Shown piece by piece: positions 55,616 to 64,000 of a stretch of DNA of 64,000 nucleotides. Each line of letters opens with the position of its first letter. Positions within the stretch are counted from its first letter, which is position 1. This stretch comes from Purpureocillium takamizusanense. Its lineage: Eukaryota; Ascomycota; Sordariomycetes; Hypocreales; Ophiocordycipitaceae. The notes beneath the pieces were generated by a model that was not told the DNA's origin, did no database searches, and worked only from the letters and a program-made list of their open reading frames with translations. The translations under genes were made by a program, and so were the position numbers. The stretch spans positions 2,542,001 through 2,606,000 of the forward strand of contig NC_063069.1 in NCBI RefSeq assembly GCF_022605165.1. Direction: 5' to 3'.

Positions 55616-58600
55616 ATGACCGTCCTCTCGGCAGAAGAGTACCGGACCACGATTGGGGACTTCAATCTCACCGACGATGCCTCGACACTGGGGCACTGCG
55701 TGCATCAGCTCGTCGAGAGCGCCGCTGGCGGCCATCCCGACAAAACTGCCCTGGTTTGCGGCGACAGGGCAGTGACATATGAAGAGCTCAACAGCCTCGC
55801 AGACCAACTTGCCGACATCCTCATCGAAGAGGGCATCGGACGGGGAGACGTCGTGGGCGTGGGCCTGAGTCGTTCGGTCCACCTCGTTGCGGCGCTGTTA
55901 GCAGTAATGAAGACCGGCGCTGCATACGTCCCCGTCGACCCGACATATCCCGCCGAGCGCATCAACTACATGCTCAACGACGCTGCCGCCAAGCTCGCCG
56001 TCGTTAGCACCCGCACATGTGCTGCTCTGGACGCATGGAAAGGCACTTGCCTAAACATTGACGAGATAACGGCTCGTATGCCTTCGACGCCTCGGAGCGG
56101 GAGCGGGAGCCTCGGGGTCGATGTGCAGCCCGAAGATCTGGCATACGTCCTGTATACGTCTGGTTCCACCGGCCGGCCTAAAGGCGTCGATATGAGCCAT
56201 GGGGCCGTCTGCAATATGCTTCTGTCTCTGCAACAGAAGCCCGGATGCAGTGAAGCCGACCGGCTCCTGGCAGTCAGCACAATTTCCTTTGACATGGCAG
56301 TCCCAGAACTGTTTCTCCCGTTGTCATGCGGTGCGACGGTAGTCATGGCTCAGGAACACCACGTCAGAGACGCGGGTGCACTACTACAGCTCATGCGGCG
56401 GCATGGAGTCACCATGATGCAGGGCACTCCAACAATATGGCAGATGCTAATTGACGCAGACTGGAGCGGAGAACCTAGACTCGTCAAAATGCTGTCCGCT
56501 GGCGAGCCGCTCTCCCGCCAGCTGGCCGACGATCTGCTCAACTGCGGCGATCAGATGTGGAACCTATACGGTCCGACTGAGGCGGCAGTTCATGCAACGG
56601 CGTGGAACGTCGTCCGAGGCGAGGAGATGATTGTCGGCAAACCCATAGCCAACTATCGACTTTACGTGCTTGGTGAAGACCTATCACCGGTGCCGTTGGG
56701 GAGTCCTGGAGAGATATACATAGGCGGGCCGGGCCTTGCTCGGGGCTACCGCAACAAGCAAGAGCTCACGAAGTCTCAATTTATCAGCAACCCATTCCAC
56801 CAGGGCCTAATGTATCGCACCGGTGATCTAGGCTGCTTCATGTCCCCGGGAAAGCTGCGTGTTCTTGGCCGAGCCGACGACCAGGTCAAGATCCGAGGCC
56901 ACCGGATCGAACCGGGCGAGGTCGAGTCCGTCATCACAGACCACGACTGCGTGTCTCGGGCGGTCGTCATCAGTCGACATGGCCGGTTGGTCGCCTACTG
57001 CGTGCGCATGACCGCAGATGCACCGGAGTCCAGACCCGAAATCGCGCTGGACCGGCTGCTGCGTCCGTGGGTTTCGGCACGCCTACCAGCCTATATGGTG
57101 CCGGCGTTCTTTGTCGAGCTTGATGCCTTCCCGGCGACGCTGAATAGAAAGATTGACCGCAAGGCACTTCCAGATCCTGTGCCAGCTTCTTCAGTGGCTG
57201 CGAAGGGGATGGTTGACTCGACGCCCGATGCCGACTTGGAAAACCAGATAATTGCCATATGGTCTGGCATCCTCGGCCATGACCAAATCAGCGTCCACGA
57301 CAACTTCTTTGAGATTGGAGGCGATTCTGGGCGCGTGATCCGCGTACAGACGAAATTAAAACAGGTTCTCGGCCGGTCCGTATCGCCAGCCAAACTCTTC
57401 GAACACTACACTGTCAGGACCTTGGCATCGTATATAGGGGGAGGCATGCAAAAGGAGCAAAATAAGGGGAACTTGCATCAGCCCGGCGGGCAGACCAACC
57501 ATCACGAAGCCAGAGACGAAGATATTGCCGTAATATCAATGGCATGCCGGCTTCCTGGCGGCGCCATCACTCCAGAAGACTTTTGGACCCTGCTCGAAAA
57601 AGAAGTAGACGCGATTATAGATGTACCCGAGGGTCGATGGGATGATGATGATGCCGGCCAAAACGGCTCCTACTGCCGCCGAGGAGGATTCATCCCATCC
57701 ATTGACATGTTTGACGCGCCGTTTTTCGGCATCTCGCCGCGGGAGGCCGCATCTCTCGACCCGACACATGCTCTGATGCTGGAGATGTCCTGGGAGGTGT
57801 TGGAGCGAGCCGGCTACACAACGGAGCGGCTACGTGGGAGCCAGACCGGTGTCTTCGTCGGCGTGAGTAGCATCGCGGCCTACCAACACGGCTACGACTG
57901 TGCTGGCCTGGAGGGCTACTCCATCACAGGCACCGCCGGTGGCACGCTGTCCGGTCGTGTGTCATACGTGCTAGGACTGGAGGGGCCGGCCATGACCATC
58001 GACACGGCATGCTCGTCTTCCCTGGTGGCGACGCACGTTGCCTGCAATGCGCTCCGGCAAGGCGAGTGCGACATGGCCGTGTCTGGCGGCGTGTCCCTCA
58101 TGCTCACGCCGGGTTTGCACGCTGAGTTCAGTCGACTGGGCGGCATGTCGGCCGACGGGAGCTGCCGAGCGTTCGCATCGGACACGCAGGGCACGGGCTG
58201 GGGCGAAGGCGCCGCCGCCATCGTCCTGAAGCGGCTATCCGATGCCCAACGTGATGGCGATGTAATCCATGCCGTGCTGCGTGGCACGGCCGTCAACCAC
58301 GGCGGACGTAGCAGCGCCAGCCTCACAACTCCCAGCGGACCGGCGCAGCAACGGCTCATCCGTACGGCGTTGGCGGCGGCGCGGCTGCAGCCAGGTGACA
58401 TCGACTACGTGGAGGCGCACGGGACGGGCACCAGGCTCGGAGACCCGATCGAGGCCGGCGCCCTCGGTGAGGTATTTGGCGAGGATCGAGGAATCCAAGA
58501 ACATGGCCGGAGCGGCACGCTGTGGGTGGGTTCGGCAAAGTCCAACATCGGACACACGCAGGCCGCGGCCGGCCTGGTCGGGATGGTCAAGGTCATGCTG

Positions 58601-61600
58601 GCTATGAGGCACAACTCGCTGCCACCGACGCTCCACGTGAACGGCGTGCCCACGCGCGAGGTGGACTGGGAGGCCGTAGGCATGGCTCCCGTGCAGAAGC
58701 AACAACCATGGCCGCCTAACAAGAGCGGTCGGCGGCGTCGGGCGGGCGTGAGCGCGTTTGGCATCGGCGGGACCAACGCACATGCCATTATCGAGGAGCC
58801 GCCGCCGCCGCCGCCGCCGCCGTCTCTCCGGGGCGCACAGTCCGCTCCGCTTCCCCGCGTGCTGCCGCTGTTGCTGTCGGGACGAAGCGAGGCGGCGTTG
58901 CGTGACCAGGCCGACAAGTTGCGACGACACCTCATGAGCAGCAAAGGCGGCGACGAGGACGAACATCGGGCCCTGGGCAACGTGGCCTATTCGTTGGCCA
59001 CGACACGAAACCACTTCAAACATCGGCTGGTGCTGAGGGCCAAGGACAAGGCAGAGTTGCTCTGCAAGCTCGCAAACGCGTCTGGAGGCGGCATAGACTA
59101 TAACAACGCGACATCCCCATCCAGCCTGAGGAGTGAGAGGAAGAAGCCCCGCGTGGCGATGCTCTTCACGGGCCAGGGCAGTCAGTGGGCCGGCATGGGC
59201 AAGGGACTTGCCGGCCAGTATCCCGTCTTCCGCGCGTCGCTGGAGGCCATCGCGGACAAGTTCAAGACACATCTCGACGCGCCTCTGCTCCAAGTCATGT
59301 GGGCAGATCCAAGCAGTGAGGCTTCCGAGCTCCTGGAGCGCACCGAATACGCACAGCCGGCCCTATTCGCGCTGGAGGTGGCCCTGTGGCGGCTGTGGGA
59401 GAGTTGGGGCGTGCGGCCAGACATCGTGCTCGGGCACAGCGTCGGCGAGCTGGCCGCCGCCCACGTAGCCGGTATCATGGGAATCGACGACGCCTGCCGT
59501 CTGGTAGCAGAGCGTGGGCGCTTGATGCAGCCTCTGTCCGGTCACAGCGGCGGTGGTGGCATGGTGTCGCTCGAGGCCAACGCGTCCGAGGTGACCGACG
59601 CGATTGCGACGTTGGGCTTGCATAGCAAGATCGATATTGCGAGCCATAACACGCCCACCCAGTCAGTCGCCTCAGGGGATGTCGATGCTCTCGCCAGTCT
59701 CGTAGCCTATTTTGCGGATAAGGGCCGCAAGTCCACCAAGCTCGGCGTCTCTCACGCCTTCCACTCCCACCACATGGATAGCGCGCTGGATTGCTTGGCA
59801 AGAGCCGCCGCAACGGTGCGTTTTCAACCTGCGCAAACAACCATCGTCAGCAGCGTCACAGGCGCGGTCGCGCACATCGGCCAACTTGGAGAAGCCAGCT
59901 ACTGGGCTCATCAGGCACGCGCTCCAGTCCGCTTCAGCGACGGGATCCGAACCCTGGTCGACCAGGGCGTCGACGTGTTCCTGGAACTCGGCCCGCGGGC
60001 GGTGCTGTGCAGTATGGGCGCCGCCTGTGTGGAGGATGCCAATGTGGCCAACTCAATTGCGTGGTTGTGCTCGTTGGCGCCGAAGAAAGAGGACGCAGCC
60101 GACTTCATTCAGGGTAGCCTCGCCCAGTTGCACGTGCGGCACGTGCCTGTCGACTGGCCTGGCTACTTCCGCCCCTTTGATTGCCGACGTGTTGAGCTGC
60201 CGACGTATTCCTTCCAGCGGTCTTCATACAGCAACGGCACCGCCAGCATCAAAAGGACGGCGAGTGCCCCGAAAAAATGCTCCGGCAGCGACGTCGGCGA
60301 CGCCGGCAGCCCGGCTATAGATGGGCCGCAGCGCTTCCAGTTCGACATCAACTGGCATCAGATAAAGACTGGAGACGAAATCGTCAGCCCTCTCAGCGGT
60401 TCTTGGGGCTTGCTCTGCCCGAATGGTGAGGTGGCATGGGCCGAGGAGGTGTCGTTGGCTCTGCTGTCATCCCCCTCCTCATCAGCATCGCCAACATCAT
60501 CGCCATCACCATCATCATTATCGCCAGTGTTGCCGCGGCTGGTCCACATCTCTCATCTCAAAGACGCCCAACATCTGGACGGCGTGATCTGCTTGTGGGA
60601 TTCACATACCGAGCACATACAACAAGATGTACGAACCTTGACCGAACTGGCGCTCGCCCAGCTTCAGGACGCAGCACGAACCGCCTTCGCCCCGCCGATC
60701 GTATGGATCACACGGCAGGCGGTTGGCACGGGCGTCGACGACGACGGCGCCGTCCAGGGGCTTGCGGCGGCGCCCCTCTGGGGCCTGATGCGCACTGCCC
60801 GGAGCGAGCATCCGAATCTGCGCCTGCGTCTCATCGACCTGAGCGAGAGGCAGGCTAATATCAACGGCCTCGCCAGCGCCTTGGCCCTATCAGACGAGCC
60901 GGAGTGCGCCTTGCGGAAGGGTGGGTTGGTGTTTGTTCCCCGGATGGAGCGCCGTGCCCCGTCGTTGTCGGGAGTAAGACGTCACCACGGGCCGCCGACG
61001 ACAACGACGGGGACGCGACTCCCGTGCCGTGAGGGCGCCGTCTTGATCACGGGAGGCACGGGAGGCATCGGCCAGCGGGTGGCCAGGTGGCTGGTTGGCA
61101 CGCACGGCATCCGCGATCTGGTGCTTGTGTCTCGCCGCGGTGCTGCTGCCCCTGGCGCAACGTCGCTTGCCAACGATCTGGCCCGGCTCGGCGCCAGAGT
61201 CTCCCTGGTCGCCGGCGACGTGGCCGACCATGATGGCGTCAAGGCCATCATGTCCCACTTCAACCAGTCCCGTCCCCTGCGAGGGGTGATCCACGCTGCT
61301 GGCGCGCTGGACGACAGCGTTCTCGCGGCTCTGACGCCGCAGCGCTGCGACGCCACCTTTGCACCCAAAGCGTTTGGGGCACTGCATCTGCATCGCCTGA
61401 CTCGCGGCATGGACCTAGACTTCTTCGTGCTGTTTTCGTCCGTCTCCGGCATCTTGGGCACCGCGGGCCAGGGCAACTATGCCGCCGCAAACACCTTCCT
61501 CGACGCGCTCGCGTATTCGCGCCGTGCCCAGAACCTGGCGGCCACCGCTATCGCATGGGGCCTGTGGGACGGTGACGGAATGGCCGCGCGCATAAGCCCA

Positions 61601-63049
61601 TCATCCCGTGTTCGTTTTGCCCAGTCGGGTCTCGATGCTCTTTCCCCTGAAGAGGGCCTAGAGTTGCTGGGGCTGGCAGTGTCGGCGCGCGAAAGCCACG
61701 CGCTGACCGTCGCCGCCGCGTTCTCCGTCGAACGCCTTCAGGCGTACTACCAGGACGGCGCCCAGGAATCGCCTTCCCTGCTCCGATCGCTCATAGGGTC
61801 CGGCCGAAACGGTGGTGATGAGGACGTAAAGCGCGCCGCTCGACGTCAAGGCCGAGGAGAAAGCCGGCAGTGCGACGGGTCGGCCACTCGCACCACGCTG
61901 CACGAGGCGGCGACCGACGAGGAGCGCGCCGCCCTGATGCTGGCTGCGGTCCGGTCCGCAGTGGCCAAGAACCTGGGCTTCTTGTCTCCCGAAGATGTGG
62001 ACATGGACCTGCCCCTGCAGCAGATGGGGCTGGATTCATTGACGGCCGTCTTGACGCGCAACGAGTTGGCTGCCCTGACGGGGCTCGCGCTGCCGGCAAA
62101 CACCACATTGGGCTACCAGAGCGTCAGGGCACTCGCCGAGCTCCTCCTCTCCCTGATCCCACGCGGAGCCCGTGCAAGCCCAACGTCCAGCGCGACGGAG
62201 ACGACAGGCGCGTCAACCCCTCCGCCCACTCCCGCTCCCACATGTAGCGACAACAGCCAAGATGTCCCGAGTGATTCTTCTCCATCGACAACTGCCCCCA
62301 ACAGCCGCCTTCTCTGTCCTGCGCTCGGCCTTGTGCCGCCGCATTCCCCTCCTCAGCTCTTTGCCTCGAGCTGGAGCTACTTCGAAACCCTTGCCTGGTG
62401 CTCGCGCCTCCTGCAAGAATCCTCGCCCACGACTGGCCTGTTGCCCGGCCACGGCCAAGCCATCGGCTTCGTCTTGCCTGGCTTCAACCCTTCCAGCCCG
62501 GAACGAGACCAGTTCATCGGGGGCACGCTGTCCCACCGAAGCGAGAACGGAAAACATGGCAACAACAAGGCATGTTCCAGCACCATGAACAAGAACACAC
62601 CGCCCCCGCTCCGCCACATGCTCTGCCTCTTCCGCCCCTCTGACGCCGCCCACCTAGCGGACGCCTCTCGGCCCATCCAACGCGTCGTGACACTGTTCGC
62701 CCTCGGCGACGGCACATCCGGCTTCCCGGGCATGGTGCACGGCGGCCTCATCGCCACGCTCCTCGATGAGAGCCTCGGCGCCGTCAACGAGCTCAACGCC
62801 GCGCTCGGCAAGCGCCAGCAGGGCGGCGGCACCAGCACCAACATCAACGTCACCGCATCCCTCAGCATCGAGTACCTCGCTCCGCTGACCACGATGGAGG
62901 AGGTGGTGTGCGTGACGGCGTGGCTGGCGGGCGTGCGAGGGCAGAAGACGATTGTCAAAGCCGAGGTGTCCGATTCTCGAGGGGGAATCCTCGCCGCGGC
63001 GGAGAGCACGTGGGCGACAGTCGCGGTGCCGTCAGCAACGCTGGCCTAG
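55616..63049 (+). CDS. NRPS-PKS hybrid A-T-KS-AT-KR-ACP with fused hot-dog thioesterase
   Basis: 2,477 residues in one uninterrupted exon. The ATG of MTVLSAEEYRTTIG is chosen; the frame opens earlier only with GTG. In order: A (YTSGSTGRPKG about 180, YGPTEAAVH, YRTGDLG, GRADDQVKIRGHRIEPGE), T (GGDS, Ser571), KS (DTACSSS, Cys799; EAHGTGT; NIGHTQ), AT (GHSVGE, Ser1275; HAFHSHH, malonyl-type), KR (TGGTGGIG about 1812, LDD motif, GNYAAAN Tyr1955), ACP (GLDSLT, Ser2141) and a C-terminal 4HBT domain (GMVHGGLIATLLDES about 2373). DH, ER and MT are absent. Expected chemistry: one amino acid, one malonate extension, ketoreduction, thioester release. The A pocket keeps Asp235 (by-eye code DMPQLALVH). 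Through ACP the order equals swainsonine synthetase SwnK, which ends in a reductase instead. KS, KR and ACP resemble bacterial modular PKS. Confidence 0.93.
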   Translation: MTVLSAEEYRTTIGDFNLTDDASTLGHCVHQLVESAAGGHPDKTALVCGDRAVTYEELNSLADQLADILIEEGIGRGDVVGVGLSRSVHLVAALLAVMKTGAAYVPVDPTYPAERINYMLNDAAAKLAVVSTRTCAALDAWKGTCLNIDEITARMPSTPRSGSGSLGVDVQPEDLAYVLYTSGSTGRPKGVDMSHGAVCNMLLSLQQKPGCSEADRLLAVSTISFDMAVPELFLPLSCGATVVMAQEHHVRDAGALLQLMRRHGVTMMQGTPTIWQMLIDADWSGEPRLVKMLSAGEPLSRQLADDLLNCGDQMWNLYGPTEAAVHATAWNVVRGEEMIVGKPIANYRLYVLGEDLSPVPLGSPGEIYIGGPGLARGYRNKQELTKSQFISNPFHQGLMYRTGDLGCFMSPGKLRVLGRADDQVKIRGHRIEPGEVESVITDHDCVSRAVVISRHGRLVAYCVRMTADAPESRPEIALDRLLRPWVSARLPAYMVPAFFVELDAFPATLNRKIDRKALPDPVPASSVAAKGMVDSTPDADLENQIIAIWSGILGHDQISVHDNFFEIGGDSGRVIRVQTKLKQVLGRSVSPAKLFEHYTVRTLASYIGGGMQKEQNKGNLHQPGGQTNHHEARDEDIAVISMACRLPGGAITPEDFWTLLEKEVDAIIDVPEGRWDDDDAGQNGSYCRRGGFIPSIDMFDAPFFGISPREAASLDPTHALMLEMSWEVLERAGYTTERLRGSQTGVFVGVSSIAAYQHGYDCAGLEGYSITGTAGGTLSGRVSYVLGLEGPAMTIDTACSSSLVATHVACNALRQGECDMAVSGGVSLMLTPGLHAEFSRLGGMSADGSCRAFASDTQGTGWGEGAAAIVLKRLSDAQRDGDVIHAVLRGTAVNHGGRSSASLTTPSGPAQQRLIRTALAAARLQPGDIDYVEAHGTGTRLGDPIEAGALGEVFGEDRGIQEHGRSGTLWVGSAKSNIGHTQAAAGLVGMVKVMLAMRHNSLPPTLHVNGVPTREVDWEAVGMAPVQKQQPWPPNKSGRRRRAGVSAFGIGGTNAHAIIEEPPPPPPPPSLRGAQSAPLPRVLPLLLSGRSEAALRDQADKLRRHLMSSKGGDEDEHRALGNVAYSLATTRNHFKHRLVLRAKDKAELLCKLANASGGGIDYNNATSPSSLRSERKKPRVAMLFTGQGSQWAGMGKGLAGQYPVFRASLEAIADKFKTHLDAPLLQVMWADPSSEASELLERTEYAQPALFALEVALWRLWESWGVRPDIVLGHSVGELAAAHVAGIMGIDDACRLVAERGRLMQPLSGHSGGGGMVSLEANASEVTDAIATLGLHSKIDIASHNTPTQSVASGDVDALASLVAYFADKGRKSTKLGVSHAFHSHHMDSALDCLARAAATVRFQPAQTTIVSSVTGAVAHIGQLGEASYWAHQARAPVRFSDGIRTLVDQGVDVFLELGPRAVLCSMGAACVEDANVANSIAWLCSLAPKKEDAADFIQGSLAQLHVRHVPVDWPGYFRPFDCRRVELPTYSFQRSSYSNGTASIKRTASAPKKCSGSDVGDAGSPAIDGPQRFQFDINWHQIKTGDEIVSPLSGSWGLLCPNGEVAWAEEVSLALLSSPSSSASPTSSPSPSSLSPVLPRLVHISHLKDAQHLDGVICLWDSHTEHIQQDVRTLTELALAQLQDAARTAFAPPIVWITRQAVGTGVDDDGAVQGLAAAPLWGLMRTARSEHPNLRLRLIDLSERQANINGLASALALSDEPECALRKGGLVFVPRMERRAPSLSGVRRHHGPPTTTTGTRLPCREGAVLITGGTGGIGQRVARWLVGTHGIRDLVLVSRRGAAAPGATSLANDLARLGARVSLVAGDVADHDGVKAIMSHFNQSRPLRGVIHAAGALDDSVLAALTPQRCDATFAPKAFGALHLHRLTRGMDLDFFVLFSSVSGILGTAGQGNYAAANTFLDALAYSRRAQNLAATAIAWGLWDGDGMAARISPSSRVRFAQSGLDALSPEEGLELLGLAVSARESHALTVAAAFSVERLQAYYQDGAQESPSLLRSLIGSGRNGGDEDVKRAARRQGRGESRQCDGSATRTTLHEAATDEERAALMLAAVRSAVAKNLGFLSPEDVDMDLPLQQMGLDSLTAVLTRNELAALTGLALPANTTLGYQSVRALAELLLSLIPRGARASPTSSATETTGASTPPPTPAPTCSDNSQDVPSDSSPSTTAPNSRLLCPALGLVPPHSPPQLFASSWSYFETLAWCSRLLQESSPTTGLLPGHGQAIGFVLPGFNPSSPERDQFIGGTLSHRSENGKHGNNKACSSTMNKNTPPPLRHMLCLFRPSDAAHLADASRPIQRVVTLFALGDGTSGFPGMVHGGLIATLLDESLGAVNELNAALGKRQQGGGTSTNINVTASLSIEYLAPLTTMEEVVCVTAWLAGVRGQKTIVKAEVSDSRGGILAAAESTWATVAVPSATLA
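60467..60529 (+). repeat. Ser/Pro low-complexity insertion in the hybrid synthetase
   Basis: TCA/CCA-type codons encode a run of Ser and Pro inside the structural sub-domain before the KR catalytic domain. It is in frame and probably a flexible surface loop. Confidence 0.7.
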
Positions 63050-63832
63050 AGTTAAGCTAGGAGCCCGTGGACGACGCAATGCCGTCATATTGGTGCCTGA
63101 AGCAAATAGGAGGAGCGTCAGAGAAGTGCAGGCGTTAGTATTGCCACTAGAGTGTGGGACGCAGGTTGTTGTTGTTGGAGGGGGGGCGGTAGGGAAAAAG
63201 GGGTTGAGACAGCATCGTGCGTACAACGCAACGAGACGCCCAGGGATCACGAGTGCTGTGACAGCAGCAACCTTTGCTCGCTTGTTCGCATCTCCTCACG
63301 GGATACTTCATGGTGGGGCGTCCGCCGTCAAAAAAAAAAAGCTAAGCATGTCGTATTCGCACAAAGTATCCTTGGCTCTATTGTAGTTCCGACGTAATCT
63401 CTCATGGACTGGTGACAGACAGTTTACATCAAACTTGCTCTTCCCTCCCCGACCCTTTAAACGCCGAACCAAATGTGACGCCGCTTTTGAAAGGAAAAAA
63501 CATGAGCCATACCGGACAAGACAATCGAGGCGTCCCCGTCGTTCGTCCGCGCGACGCCAAAACAGAACCATCATCAGAGGGCTTCAACACCCCGGCCACC
63601 CCATTGCCGCCCGCTGCGCGTGACCATGGCTCCAAGGGAATGAGAGCTTCGCGATGCCATAAATGCAGTTTGCGAGACATGAAAAAAAAAAGATGCCGGC
63701 TCCTCGGAGGAGGCGGAGAGCGACGAGCGTCGTCGGTGCATGCGCAGAATCGTGGTTTCAAACGGAGAGACACTGCGCCAGGCCGTGTCCGGATCCTGCG
63801 ACTCCACTGTCTCGCGCAAGTAAATCGCCAGC
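63050..63832. other. spacer downstream of the hybrid synthetase
   Basis: Convergent 3' region with two A-runs (63330-63341 and 63683-63691). No gene is recognised here, and the overlapping frames on both strands carry no motif. Confidence 0.5.
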
Positions 63833-64000
63833 CTATGACGAGGCGCTGATGTGCCGGGGATTGATGTGCTGATGGTGGTGGTGGTGGTCATCGCCGTCGT
63901 GGTGGAGCGTCACGCTGTTGAAGTCGACAAACGGGTCTTCGATTTCGGCTCCGGGAGTCGCCAAACCGCTGTCCAGCGGCACTCCCTTGAGCTTGGAGCC
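63833..64000 (-). CDS. 3' end of a gene cut by the window edge
   Basis: An open minus-strand frame runs in from the window edge for 55 codons and stops at TAG (63835-63833). It reads KGVPLDSGLATPGAEIEDPF, then a Val/Asp/Phe stretch, a His/Asp-rich run and the end PRHISASS. The acidic, His-rich hydrophilic tail resembles the cytosolic end of a transporter or a regulator, but the family cannot be told. It could belong to the metabolite cluster. Confidence 0.45.
   Translation of the reverse strand, partial: GSKLKGVPLDSGLATPGAEIEDPFVDFNSVTLHHDGDDHHHHHQHINPRHISASS

Noticed and set aside
55616..63049. Assignment as the swainsonine synthetase SwnK
   Set aside because: The order through ACP matches, but the end is a hot-dog thioesterase instead of a reductase. 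The neighbouring dioxygenase is of the isopenicillin-N-synthase fold, not the phytanoyl-CoA type, and no other swainsonine cluster gene is visible.
1..64000. CRISPR arrays, rRNA, insertion sequences
   Set aside because: None seen. Repeats present are simple-sequence or short palindromes, as expected in fungal nuclear DNA.

Overview
The window is filamentous fungal nuclear DNA. Genes carry short GT-AG introns (about 40 to 120 bp). The encoded set (Get1, Rud3, Nop15, an SMN-like protein, Pcf11, a Mgs1/WRNIP1 ATPase, a Yen1/GEN1 nuclease, an Arp10-like dynactin subunit, mitochondrial SerRS) is an ordinary ascomycete housekeeping set. GC-rich coding sequence and long, gene-poor spacers full of GTAC-type palindromes suggest a Sordariomycete, probably of the Hypocreales. 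That order-level placement is inference.

Layout. 0.5-2.2 kb: a GPI-anchored yapsin-like aspartic protease (-). 2.2-8 kb: gene-poor. 8-22.4 kb: a prenyltransferase-alpha repeat protein (-), GET1 (+), an alpha/beta hydrolase (+), an FAD monooxygenase (-), a membrane protein (+), RUD3 (-), NOP15 (-) and a five-exon SMN-like gene (+). 24-30 kb: a secreted cupredoxin, a tiny SERF-family gene and a four-TM DUF7598-like protein. 30.9-42.7 kb: a compact block with PCF11, MGS1, YEN1/GEN1, ARP10-like and mitochondrial SerRS. 43.7-63 kb: a secondary-metabolite gene cluster. The right edge clips a further minus-strand gene.

The cluster is the main item of interest. It has a stand-alone alpha/beta thioesterase-like hydrolase, a 2-oxoglutarate/Fe(II) dioxygenase, a five-domain NRPS (A-T-C-A-T) and, divergently transcribed from a shared 2.3 kb promoter region, an intronless 2,477-residue NRPS-PKS hybrid. 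The hybrid's order is A-T-KS-AT-KR-ACP followed by a fused hot-dog (4HBT) thioesterase. Its AT has malonyl-type HAFH, its KR has a B-type LDD motif, and there is no DH or ER. The simplest prediction is one amino acid extended by one malonate and reduced to a beta-hydroxy-gamma-amino (statine-type) acid, then released by the hot-dog domain. The first A domain of the neighbouring NRPS lacks the Asp that normally holds an alpha-amino group. It is therefore a natural candidate to re-activate that gamma-amino acid and couple it to a second, ordinary amino acid. The NRPS has no release domain, so the separate thioesterase may act in trans and the dioxygenase may tailor the product. This pathway is inferred from motifs only.

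Exon coordinates for multi-exon genes were derived by hand from reading-frame continuity and splice signals. Total lengths divisible by three support them, but no transcript evidence was available.
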